From the NCBI GenBank assembly GCA_016721945.1, contig JADKHC010000027.1, positions 1 through 45,316 of the forward strand: DNA of 45,316 nt, written 5' to 3'. Source of the stretch: Verrucomicrobiota bacterium (GTDB lineage: Bacteria; Verrucomicrobiota; Verrucomicrobiia; Opitutales; Opitutaceae). Made by a program: the position numbers and the translations under genes. Position 1 is the stretch's first letter. Each line of letters begins with the position of its first letter. Positions 10,255 to 20,417 of the stretch are shown piece by piece. The notes under the pieces were generated by a model, which was not told the DNA's origin, ran no database searches, and saw only the letters and a list, made by a program, of their open reading frames with translations.

Positions 10255-10386
10255 CGTCATCTCCGTTAGTTGTACCGGCACTTGTGGGGGCCGAAACCCG
10301 GACGGTTGATCTGCCACGTACCGCCGTGACAAAAACCGCGTTGTTTATCTTTTCCGCAATGGTGATTAACATGACAACGGAACGGC

Positions 10387-10406
10387 CCTACCGAAATTTG
10401 GGTAGG
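10387..10406. promoter_or_regulatory. Inverted repeat upstream of the transfer operon
   Basis: CCTACC and GGTAGG form a perfect 6-base arm pair around an 8-base AT-rich centre, in the gap between the relaxase-linked genes and the pilin gene. No T-run follows on either strand, so a transcription terminator is unlikely; an operator for the transfer operon fits better. Related GGTAG/CTACC palindromes occur in the candidate oriT (13640-13652, 13826-13843). Confidence 0.35.
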
Positions 10407-10471
10407 TCAACCATTGGAACCGAAACCGGTGCACTATATTATGAAAATCCCCCGCCTGGCTGACTTGCCGA

Positions 10472-10861
10472 TCATTTACCAAGGTCCAATTCGATCTGTC
10501 CGCGACGTTTTCCATCGATGCCTCCGGCGGGTGGTTTGGTGAAAATCACCTCCGAAACAAACGTGTCGTGTTCGCGGTCGCGTTCCTGAGTCAAGTCCGG
10601 CTGCGCACGTACGCGTAGCAGCGTGTGATCCTCAATCGCGAGGAAGAGCGGCGCGAGGTTGTGCCCGCGCAACACCACGAGCCATTCGCCTATTTCGATT
10701 TTGAGAACATCCGGCTCGCCGTAGGCCCAACGCGCCTCGACGTAATCCATCCAGGGAATATTGCGCCGGAGTTCCTTGCCGTCGTCAAAGGTGACGTGGC
10801 TCGGGCTCGCGGCCGTGTCGAAATGCAATTTCGGTTTTCGGAGGATTGTCGTAGGTGTCAT
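10472..10861 (-). CDS. Relaxase-coupled protein of unknown function
   Basis: 129 residues, intact. The start overlaps the stop of the relaxase gene (ATGA at 10858-10861), so the two are translationally coupled. No signal peptide or membrane segment; the centre (EPDVLKIEIGEWLVVLRGHN) looks beta-rich. I do not know a family for it. Its position suggests an accessory to DNA processing or its control. Confidence 0.65.
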   Translation of the reverse strand: MTPTTILRKPKLHFDTAASPSHVTFDDGKELRRNIPWMDYVEARWAYGEPDVLKIEIGEWLVVLRGHNLAPLFLAIEDHTLLRVRAQPDLTQERDREHDTFVSEVIFTKPPAGGIDGKRRGQIELDLGK

Positions 10862-13603
10862 AGGCGTTGGCGTTCACCGTGGGTTTCACCGCGGCGTAAT
10901 TTTTCGGCGACCGCGAGCCAGGCGGTTCGCAAGTGCGACCGCAGCCTGCGCACCGGACGCGGCACGAGTTTTTCGTTTTCGGTAATTCGATTCCGTTCCA
11001 TGAACTCCGTCGCGAGTTCGCGGCCATCGTCGGGCTGCGCGAGGCGGCGTAAGATTTCGTCTTTCTGAGAAACGTAGATCGCGTGCGCTCCACGGAAGCG
11101 CGTGTTACCGACGTAGAATTGCCGCCGCGCCAACGCACGCGTCGCGACTTCGCCGAGCACGAGCAGCGACTCCTCCGACGTGCTTCCTTGCGAGCGGTAG
11201 GACGTGAGCGCGTGACCGTAGGTCCATGCCGAGAAGTCCGGAGGCAGCTCGCGCCCATCGGTGAAAACAATCTTGTTCGCAGCGGGATCGACACTCGCCA
11301 CCTCCTTGAAATCGCCGTTCGCAAAACCCGCATCGTCATGGCGTCCGCGTATAAGCAACCGGTCGCCAGCGGCAACGGGGAGCGTTTGCACGCGGCCCAC
11401 GTCAAAGGAGGCGCGTTGCTTGCGCGTGATTTTCGCTTCACGCCCTTTTGGCCCGCGCACCCTGACGCCGTCTGGCATGATCGCGATGACTTCAGCGGCG
11501 CCACCCCGTTTGAAAAACCTCGTGTCGCGCGCGAAGAGCAGCCGGTCACCGACTTTATATTGATCCCAATGAATCTTCTGCTCCGCCGTCCACGTCAGCG
11601 GCTTCACGGCTTCACGCGTGACTTCGCTCGCGCCGAGGAGACCGGCTTGGCGGAGCGCCGGCCGGACATGCTCGTTGAAGCGGTCGATCTCATCCCAAAA
11701 CGGAATCACGACCAAGGTCTCGACACCCTTCTGGCGATTGCCGACGTAGTGCTCTGCGACGCGGGCAAAGAGCGCGTCGTCGTTTTCCGATTCGCGGATG
11801 AGCCCGCGCCGGTCAGCGAACGCGAAAGCCTCGGCAACATCGCCGGAAGCGAGTAGGCGACTGAATCGCCGGTCGGCTTCGTTGCGTTGGCGCAGCACCT
11901 CGGCGAGACGCACGACCGGCGTTCCCGAGTGATCGATCACGTTGCGGAGCGCGTCGCCACGCTCGACGCTGTAATGCTGTTTCGTGTCGCCAACCAGGAG
12001 CACACGGGCACGGATCGCCTGCGCGATTTTCGTGAGCTGGTCGAGTTGCTGCGTGGACAACAGGCCCGCCTCATCGACGAGCACGACGCGCCCTGTTGCC
12101 TCCGTCTGCATCGCTTCGCTCACAAGAAAACGCTGCACCGTGTCCGCTCCGGCGAAACCGCTTTCGATCATTGCGTCGCGTGCCCGCGTTGTTGGCGCGA
12201 GCGGAACGAAGCGTTGACCTCCTGCCGCAAGGTGCGCGCGTTCGATGGCCGTCAACACGGTCGTCTTGCCCGTGCCGGCGTCGCCGATCAGGACGCTCAT
12301 GAAATCACGGCTGCCCAGGATTTCCCGCGCCGCGTTGTGTTGGCCCGGCGTGAGCGATGCCGGAAGATGCGCGGCATCGCCGAGGACAAAGCGTTGGTTT
12401 CGGCCCGTGATGACGCGTTGCACAGTGGCGGTTTCTTCGCGGCGAATCATGCGAAGCGTCATCTCGCCTTCCTTGCGAATCGCGTCGGGATGGCTTTCCA
12501 ACGCCTCGCGCAGTTCGCGCCAGCGATAAAAATCAGGATGCAATTCCAGCGCGGCTCCAAGTACAGCACCTTCACGCACGACGCTGCTTCGCTCATACAC
12601 GTGCCGCAGCGCCGCCTCCAAAACCTTTTGCGCTTGGCCGTGCGACCATTGCTCGCGCGGAAGCTGCGCCCGCGCCGCGTGAACGAGACCGTCCAATTTT
12701 AGCGTTTCGCTTTGGTTCAGCTCCGCGCGTTGCCTGGCGCGAACCTCCGCCGTGCCGACCTCCGTCAATTTGTCTTCACGCGATTCGCGGACGAGGATTT
12801 CGATTTCGCGCTTCGTGGCCTTGCGGCCTTTCTCCGCCGCGAATTCCGCCGCGAGTTTCTGCACGTGGTTTGTGCGTTTCGAGAATCGCTCGCGCAGATG
12901 CTCGACGCCCCGGACGGAAAACCCTTTCGAGTTCATATCATACGGCTCGTAACCGAGCGACCGTAACCGGCCCGCCAATTCGCGATAAAGCACCTGCCGC
13001 AAATACGGCGATGCGCGGAGCATTTCCGCCGGTTGCAACGCGAACCATGCCGAGCGTTCGGAATCCCACGTCACGTTCGCGAGCACCGCATGGGCATGCA
13101 ACTGCGGATCGAGATCGCGGCTGGCGTCATGGATGAACAACCCTCCGGCAAAGTTTCGCGTCAAACGATACGCCTCAGTCATTTTTGCTTCGCCACGCCG
13201 TTCGCGCACGGCGGAAAACGTTCCATTTCCGCGAGCGCGGCTTTCACCGAATCCACGAACGCCTCGCGAACCCGCTCATCGCCGCCCACCATCGCCAGCA
13301 CACTCACGTCCTTCGGCGCGGACAACTGCACATCGAAAAACGCCACCTTCCGTTTGGCTGGTCCAGGCGAGGTTAAAAATTCGCCCGAACCCGGATGCCG
13401 ATTTGCCGCAAGTGCTCGAATGGTTCGTCAGTGACTTCGCCCGACAAACCGAGCGCCTTCGCACCTTCGCCGATCCATTCGCCAACGACAGCTTTTTCAG
13501 CTTCAGCCCAATAGTCGTTCTTTCGCAGGTGATGCGAAAGGTAGTTGGCTCCGTTGCGAATGATTCCGACCGTGATCATGCTGACCATCACGGTCGAACT
13601 CAT
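10858..13603 (-). CDS. MobF-family relaxase with C-terminal helicase (TrwC/TraI type; two frame breaks)
   Basis: This enzyme nicks the plasmid at oriT, stays bound to the 5' end and unwinds the strand for transfer. The N-terminus has a Tyr-containing segment (NGANYLSHHLRKNDYW) followed by WIGEGAKALGLSGEV, as in TrwC. Then comes FDVQLSAPKDVSVLAM and the metal-binding three-His motif in SRDLDPQLHAHAVLANV. The helicase part has Walker A GDAGTGKTTVL, Walker B VLVDEAGLLS and a late TYGHALTSYRSQG motif. Frames change near 13375 (at TTTTT) and near 13210; total about 915 residues, normal for MobF. Start chosen at 13603 because AGGG lies 6 bases before it. An accessory DNA-binding protein of the TrwA kind is not evident nearby. 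Confidence 0.93.
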
Positions 13604-13615
13604 CGCCACCCTCAA

Positions 13616-13898
13616 CGACCTGCACCTCCCGTGTTCGGTGTAGGTGGCCTACCGTAATAGGTGTAGTTGTCCGCGGTTTTGCTGCGTTTTCGGAAGTCCT
13701 TGGCTTGATCAGCCGGGGGGGTACGCGTAAGTCCCCGGTGCTTTTTCTGAACAGACGCAATACCCTCCCGAGTTCGCGAGGTTCCGGGCCAGGCCAAAAA
13801 CCGCCGTGCACCAGGTCCGCCTCATCTACCGTTTTTTCGGTAGGCGGGCATTCTGGCGGTCTGACCCTGCCGGGTGTTCATTGACCGCATCGAAACGC
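13616..13898. other. Candidate oriT / divergent control region
   Basis: Gap between the divergent relaxase and coupling-protein genes, the usual place for a MobF origin of transfer. It holds several palindromes: GTAGG-tgg-CCTAC (13640-13652), CCGGGG...CCCCGG (13713-13738) with the perfect octamer TACGCGTA in its loop (13722-13729), and CTACCG-TTTTTT-CGGTAG (13826-13843). A 61-codon basic frame on the minus strand (13612-13797) crosses part of it but has no support as a gene. The nick site cannot be named from sequence alone. Confidence 0.4.
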
Positions 13899-15520
13899 AT
13901 GAAACGACTCCCGGCACCTGAAGTTTTAATCCGCCAATGGCTGCAAAATCCGCATGCCATCACGGTCGCCGCGTTCGTATTGCCGGCTGTTTTCTGGGGA
14001 TTGCGGGTTGGTTGATCCAACGGAATCTCCGCCATAACGAACCCGGTCTGCGCGCGCCGCTCGCGCTGCCGTTCGCGCTGATCATCTCCGCTGCCGGTGT
14101 TTTCGGCGCGTGGCGGCTGCCATCCCCATGGGACTTTTGAGGGGGCGGTCTGCGGCCGCTCGCCGCGCTTCTCTTCTACTACGCCGACCATCGCCGGTGG
14201 GTACGTGACCCAGCCGGCATGATCGTCGCGGATCGGTGGCAAATCGTCCTCACATTTGCCGGTTTCCGATGGACGCGCGACAAAGCCAACCGACATTTCT
14301 TTTTCTCCGGCGACACCGGTTCCGGCAAAACCTCCGGCATGAACGGCCTGCTCGCCGCGCTCATCCGCCGCAATCCGACGTTGGGCGGAGTCGTCATGGC
14401 GAACAAGGGCGACGAGTGGTTTTACCTCGAATGGCTGGCCAAAAAATACGGCCGCACCGCCGACATCATCCGCCTTCGCCCGCGCCTGGTCGGCGAAACC
14501 GGCAAGTCACTGCACCGGCTCAACGTCACCGGCGACGCCCGCCTGCCGTTCACCACTCGCGCGCGCATCCTCGTGGACACCGCCGCCGCCCTGAATCCGA
14601 AGGACGAAAAGAGCTTTTTCAAAATGAAGGGCGCGGCCCACATCGGGCGTGCGTTCGAACTTTTAGCCGACATCGGTCGCCCGGTCACCGCCACCAACGC
14701 CTACAATCTCCTCACTTCTGAAAAGGAATTAAAGGCCGCGCTGGAGAAACTGACGGAGCTTGACCCAACCGAACGCCGTATCCGTCTGGCGGAGACATTT
14801 GATCAAACCTATCTCAAGCACGAGGCGAAGGAACAGCGGGCCGGTGAAATCGGCACTTCGCAGAACTATCTCGAATACCTCGGCATCCCCGAGATCGCCG
14901 AAATTTTCAGCTCTAACGAACCAGACACCTGCACCATGGCCGACGTGGACAAAGGAAAAATCTTCTGCATCGACGTTCCCCAGGACTATACGACCGAGCG
15001 CCAGTATGTCTTCACTGTCGCAAAATTGCTGCTCTACCGTCACGCCCTCCGCCGCTACGCGCTCCCGCCGTATCAGAAATACGCACTCAACCAGCTCATT
15101 TTCGTCGGCGATGAATTTCAAAACGCCATCACCGCCAGCCACGACGGCACGAGCGATTTCAATGTCATCGACCGTTTGCGCGACTGCATGCTGATGCTGA
15201 TTGTGTCCGCGCAGGCGTTTGAATCGTTAATTCCACCACAGACGAAGGAACAAGCCGAAGTTCTCGCGCTCAATCTGAAGAACCTCTTCATGTACCGCGC
15301 CGCGTCCGAACTCGACGCGCTTCGTTGCGCGAATGCGCTCGGCAGGCACTGGATCGAACGTTCAACGCGCACGGTCCATCAGGATCATACCGCCCACAGC
15401 TATCAGCGGGTGGAGGAATTTCTGATCAAGCCGCACGAGTTTCGAAACCTGCCCGACCATACCGCCGTCGTACGCCATTGCACAAACGGCTTCAAAAAAG
15501 TTAACCTTCGCCCCTCCTAA
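13899..15520 (+). CDS. VirD4/TraD-type coupling protein (two frame breaks near the start)
   Basis: The coupling protein brings the relaxase-DNA complex to the secretion channel and pumps DNA. The N-terminus carries two membrane segments (ITVAAFVLPAVFWGL and LPFALIISAAGVFGAW). After frame changes near 14010 and 14138 (TTTTGAGGGGG) the main ATPase domain is continuous: Walker A SGDTGSGKTSGM near 14310-14345 and Walker B LIFVGDEFQN near 15098-15125. The C-terminal segment contains IVSAQAFESLIPP. Length about 540 codons. It is divergent from the relaxase and followed at 15547 by a small gene in the same direction. Confidence 0.88.
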
Positions 15521-15546
15521 ACCCATCAAGACCCGAACCTGAATCG

Positions 15547-15833
15547 ATGAATCCGAACGACAGTTCCGAAATAACAGTGCAGACATTACTCGCACTCAGG
15601 CAGGAAAGTGACGCGCTCAGGGTCATCACCGAAAAACTCCGCGTAAAAGAAATGGGGCCAGCCGACCACATCCGCACGAGGGGAAGGCATTCGCGGCTCC
15701 AGGCGATGACAAAGCAGCCGACGGGGGCTGCGGAGCACTCATCAAACAAGCCCAAGAACGCACCGCCGCCCACCAGGCTGTTTCGAATCGGATGACCGAA
15801 CAGCAACAGCGCGGCCAGCGTATGAACGAGTGA
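15547..15833 (+). CDS. Small helical protein of unknown function (one frame break)
   Basis: Starts 26 bases after the coupling-protein stop. The first part (ITVQTLLALRQESDALRVIT) is helical; near 15680 the frame changes and continues as ALIKQAQERTAAHQAVSNRM to a stop at 15831-15833, about 95 residues. Helix-rich, polar, no membrane segment. Probably in one transcript with the coupling protein; function unknown. Confidence 0.55.
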
Positions 15834-15954
15834 GGAGCCTGGAGTATTTCTTCGACCTCTGTTCGGTTCGGTTAAACTGCTCAACAGAAACTCTGAAGCT
15901 GACAGATTAAGTTTTCAGAAAATACCCTAAGTTTCATTGCATTCAGGTTTTACA

Positions 15955-18900
15955 ATGGAAGGCCAATCCACTGTCATTTCGCGTCGTGATTTCTGACCAC
16001 CACGCCTGCTACTTCGCACATGAACTCACCCGCCATGCTGCCCAAGGCATAGATCGGATCAGCGCTTCGTTGCTCGATGCTGCTGTCGATCTCAATCCGC
16101 ACCAAGTCGAGGCTGCATTGTTTTTCTTCCGGTCGCCGACTGTTAAAGGTGTGCTCCTTGCTGACGAAGTCGGCTTGGGCAAAACCATTGAGGCCTGTCT
16201 GATTCTTGGTCAGCTTTGGGCGGAAAAGCGAAGGAAGCTTCTCATTGTTTGTCCCGCCTCATTACGAAAACAGTGGAGCCTGGAGCTTAGGGAAAAATTC
16301 AATCTGCCGTCATTCATCTTGGATGCGCGTTCACACAACCTAGAGCAGCGCGCCGGCAATCCTGAGCCCTTATCACGCGAGGCGGTGATAATCATCTCCT
16401 ATCAATATGCGCGGAAACTAGAGGACCAGCTTCGCGCAATCCCATGGGATGTCGCAGTGATCGACGAGGCTCACAAGCTGCGTGGATGCTATCGTACCAA
16501 GAATCGGCTAGGGCAGTCTATTCTCCGTTCCCTCGGCGGCGTCCGCAAAATCTTCTGTCAGCGACTCCTTACAGAACTCCCTGCTGGAGCTCTTCGGCTT
16601 GACGAAACTTATCGATGACGCCTTGTTCGGTGATCTCGCTGCATTCCGGTCGAGTTATGCGAGCAAGGAATCGGATGTGGCTGAGTTGCGCTCAAGACTT
16701 CGTTCGTGGACCAAACGAACGCTGCGCAGCTCCGTGCTCGAATACATCCGCTACACCGAGCGCAAACCACTCACCGTCCCGTTCCAACCCGCTGAAAACG
16801 AACAGAAGCTCTACGAGGCAGTTTCGACCTTCCTACAGCGCGCCGACTCCTACGCACTTCCACAACGCCAGCGCGAATTAACTACGCTGGTCATTCGTAA
16901 ACTCCTTGCTTCTTCAAGCTTCGCCGTCGCTGGCACGCTCGAAACCATTCGCCAGCGCCTAATCGATCTACGTGCCGGCCTCGATGCTCCCACCGATCTT
17001 GCCGAGCAACTCGTCGCAGAGGACGATTTATCCGACGATTACCTTGAGGAAGCAGAGGAGTTGGTTGCCGACGAAAAACTCGCCGCTGATGGCGACGAAC
17101 TTGCCGAGCTTTCGGCCACCGCCGAAACAGAATCCGCAATTGCGGCGGTCCCTCCGATTCCGGCATCGGCCGCGCCGGCACCCGGTGCTGTGACTCCGAT
17201 CACCACCGCCACAAGCAAACCGCCGGTTATCGACAAAGAGCGTCTCGACCGAGAAATCGCCGAGATTGATCTGCTCATCAGCTGGTCGCGTTCGATTCAA
17301 ATCGACGAGAAAACAAAATCCCTTGTCACTGCACTCCGTCTCGGCTTCGAGCAACTCGCGTCATCCGGCGCACGCCGCAAGGCAGTCATCTTCACCGAAT
17401 CCCGCCGCACACAGGAATACCTCAAGCGCTTCCTTGAAGCCACTGGCTACCTCGGCAAGGTCGTACTCTTCAACGGTTCCCTTGGCGGCCCCGCCGAATC
17501 GGCCATTTACGCTCGTTGGGAGGAGGTAAACCGCCCCCTCGGCCGCCTTTCCGGCTCTCGCGTTGCAGATCGCCGCCAAGCCATCCTCGAACACTTCCGC
17601 GATGACGCCGATATTCTCCTCGCCACCGAAAGCGCCGCCGCGGGTCTCCATCTTCATTTCTGCTCACTCGTCATCAACTACGACTTGCCGTGGAATCCCC
17701 AGCGTATTGAGCAGCGCATCGGTCGCTGTCACCGCTACGGCCAAACCCATGACGTCGTTGTTATCAATTTCCTCAACCAAGCCAACGCCGCCGATCAGCG
17801 CGTCCTCGAACTTCTCACCGAGAAATTCCAACTCTTCCGAGGTGTCTTTGGTGCATCTGACGAGGTTCTTGGCAGCATCGAATCTGGCATCGATTTCGAA
17901 AAGCGTGTCCTTCGCATCTATCAAGATTGTCGTACGCCCGCCGAGATCGACACCGCATTCAAACGCCTGCGCGAGGAGATGGATGCATCCATCCAGTCCC
18001 GCATGGCCTCAACTCGCAAAGACGTGCTTGAGCACTTCGATGAGGATGTCGCCCTTCGCCTGCGCGATTCTCTCACCGCTGCCGAGGAGCGCCTCGATCG
18101 CGTGTCACGCGCCTTTTGGCGAACTACCCGCCACCTACTAAGTGACCGTGCGGCGTTTGACGACACCGCCCACACCTTCCGACTCAATCAGGCCCCATTT
18201 CCCGGCCTGCAACCCGGCCCCTATCACCTCGTCGCCAAACCCAATCGTGATCGGCCCGACGCCACACCGTCCATTCCGCCCGACTTTATCTACCGTCTCA
18301 CCCATCCGCTCGGCGATTGGGTCCTCTCCGAAGGCAAGCGCCTTCAACCGGCGCCCGCATCTGTCTCCTTTGACCTCTCTCGCTACGGCGCGCGCCTTGC
18401 CGCCATCGAGGCGCTTCGAGGAAAGTCCGGTTGGCTCATCCTGCAAAAACTCGCCATTGAATCCCTCGGTACCGAGGAGCACTTGTTATTCAGTGGATTC
18501 GATGATGCGGGTGCCTCACTCGACCAAGAGACGCTCGAAAAATTCTTCCACTGTGATCTTCCCCACGACACCGTCCCCGTGCCCGTGGAGCTTCCGCCGC
18601 CGGTGGCGGATCGTCTCACCAAGGAGGCGCGTCGGCACGCCGAGGCAACCCTCAGCAGCTCACTTGAGCGAAATAACGTCTTCTTTCGCGAAGAACGCGA
18701 TAAACTCGAAAAATGGGCCGACGACGCCCTGGCCGGGGCCGAGCGGTCCCTGTCGGATACCAAAGAACAAATCAAAACACTCACCCGCCAAGCTCGCACC
18801 GCAACCACCACAGAGGCCCAACACGATTCAGCAAAGATCGCCGATCGGAGAAAAGAAACGCCGCCAGCGCCAGCAGATATTCGACGTCGAGGACGAGATC

Positions 18901-18999
18901 TACGGCCGCCGCGACCGTATGATCGGCGACCTCGAAAAACGGCTCGCGCAAAAAACCTCCTCCGCCCCCCTCTTCATTCTGCGTTGGTCGGTGATATGA
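15955..18999 (+). CDS. SNF2-type helicase, RapA/DrmD-like (several frame breaks)
   Basis: Superfamily 2 ATPase that likely moves on double-stranded DNA. Motifs in order: an N-terminal DHHACYFAHELTRH segment; Walker A ADEVGLGKTIEA (about 16160-16190); DEAH in VIDEAHKLRG (about 16456); motif III SATP, visible only when single bases are restored near 16555 and 16577; motif VI WNPQRIEQRIGRCHRYGQ (about 17690-17745); then the long C-terminal helical region of this family. The ATG at 15955 gives VISRRDF, which joins DHHACYF after removal of one T near 15991; a GTG at 15986 is the alternative. The C-terminus needs bases restored near 18815-18860 and then ends with PLFILRWSVI at 18999. About 1,015 residues. 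First gene of the cassette; DISARM class 1 DrmD is a related SNF2 protein. Confidence 0.9.
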
Positions 19000-19010
19000 T
19001 CGCTTAACTT

Positions 19011-20417
19011 ATGGAATTCATCTTCAGCTCCCGCCTGGAAAAAGGTCGCCTTCGGAGCCGCCTCCTTGCCGCACACACGAGCGCCATGCAGGTCACCAAG
19101 CATGTCCAAGTCGCCGCAGCTTACGCATCTCGCACCGATCACCCCATCCTCGTCGATTGCACCCGCGAGAAAATCCGTTGCGAGGTCTGGTCGCGCCATG
19201 ATCATTCTTTGGCCACCACTGTTCCCGTTTTGGAATGGGCCTTCAAACAACAGCGCGCCAACGGCAACTTCACGTGGCGGCTGCTCGGCTCTTTCTACCA
19301 CCCCAAGATTTTTTGGTGGCACGGCTACGGCGTCTACGTCGGCTCCGCCAACCTCTCTGAGGCTGCGTGGTTCTCCAACTGCGAGGCTGGCACCCTTTTG
19401 CTGGAGGCCGATCTCGACGAGGCCGGACTCCGTCAGCCCCTTATCGACTTCTTCGCCGACGTGAACGCCCAGTCCAAGCCCATCACTGAGCAACTCATCA
19501 AGGATGCCAACGCCCTGCTTCAAGATGAAAATGAAATGGAGGCGATCCGCCAGCGCATGAAGAAGCGCTTCAAGGAATCCTCTTCTGGCGCCCAGTTTCC
19601 TCAAGAAGGCCTCGCCTCCGTGCAAACTGGCATATCCGCCCGCGACCAGCGCAAAACGAAGTTTCTTGAAGAGTGGGACACCACCCTAGGTTATCTCAAA
19701 ATCGTCGGCGACCGCCTCAATACTGCCGGACTTCCCGATTGGGCACCACGCGACGTCTCGCCCGGCCTGCACACCGATCAGTTTCTCCACGCGTACTATT
19801 ACGAAAAGGTCCGTCAAAACCGTAACTACCCGGTCGAAGAATTTCACGAGCGCAACCGATCCAACCCCGAGGTCGCCCTTGCCACCGCGATAGCTTGGTG
19901 GCGCGCCACTCCCCACGCCCCCAGCTCAGAGTCCATGGTCTTCGAGCAATGGGCTCCGATTCATCGCGAACTGCTCACTCCCGAGCGGCTGGCCATCATG
20001 TCCTCCAAAGACTTCGTCCGCGTCACTCGCTGCGTCCACTCTATCAATAACCACGCCAAACACCAGCGGCGCGAAGATTACCTCGACGACGATGACCAGC
20101 CCACCACCACCACGGACGCCAAGTGCGACGTTTTCTGCGAAGACCTTTACCACCGCACCAACGGCTACGGTTGGAATCCGCCTCGGCTCCTCCAATATCT
20201 CTTCTTCGACGGTGACCTTGACCAAGTTCCCGAACGACTTTTCGACTGCCTGGAAGCACCTTATCATATTCCTGGCTTAAAAATCAGCTCTCTGGGTGAA
20301 CTGATCGGCTGCGCACTCCCGGACATCTACCCTCCACGTAATGATCGCACCAACAAGGCGCTTCGTGCCCTCGGTTGGAACGTTATCGTCCACAGTCCTA
20401 ACCAAGAGGCAGGTTAA
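19011..20417 (+). CDS. Phospholipase D-family (HKD) nuclease-like protein
   Basis: 468 residues, intact. One HKD-type motif: H97 and K99 in FYHPKIFWW followed by G111-S112-x-N114 in YVGSANLSEAAW. PLD-family proteins in defence loci act as nucleases (DISARM DrmC is one example), usually as dimers when only one motif is present. The usual Asp of the motif is not at its standard place, so activity is not certain. The region after residue 130 is helical and of no family I recognise. It starts 11 bases after the SNF2 gene and its TAA overlaps the next ATG (TAATG). Confidence 0.85.
   Translation: MEFIFSSRLEKGRLRSRLLAAHTSAMQVTKHVQVAAAYASRTDHPILVDCTREKIRCEVWSRHDHSLATTVPVLEWAFKQQRANGNFTWRLLGSFYHPKIFWWHGYGVYVGSANLSEAAWFSNCEAGTLLLEADLDEAGLRQPLIDFFADVNAQSKPITEQLIKDANALLQDENEMEAIRQRMKKRFKESSSGAQFPQEGLASVQTGISARDQRKTKFLEEWDTTLGYLKIVGDRLNTAGLPDWAPRDVSPGLHTDQFLHAYYYEKVRQNRNYPVEEFHERNRSNPEVALATAIAWWRATPHAPSSESMVFEQWAPIHRELLTPERLAIMSSKDFVRVTRCVHSINNHAKHQRREDYLDDDDQPTTTTDAKCDVFCEDLYHRTNGYGWNPPRLLQYLFFDGDLDQVPERLFDCLEAPYHIPGLKISSLGELIGCALPDIYPPRNDRTNKALRALGWNVIVHSPNQEAG

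Noticed and set aside
9397..10269. 290-codon plus-strand frame over the VirB2/VirB3 genes
   Set aside because: It is the shadow of hydrophobic minus-strand genes; its own translation is His/Arg/Gln-rich and unlike a protein family.
10387..10406. Rho-independent terminator
   Set aside because: Short stem and no T-run on either strand.
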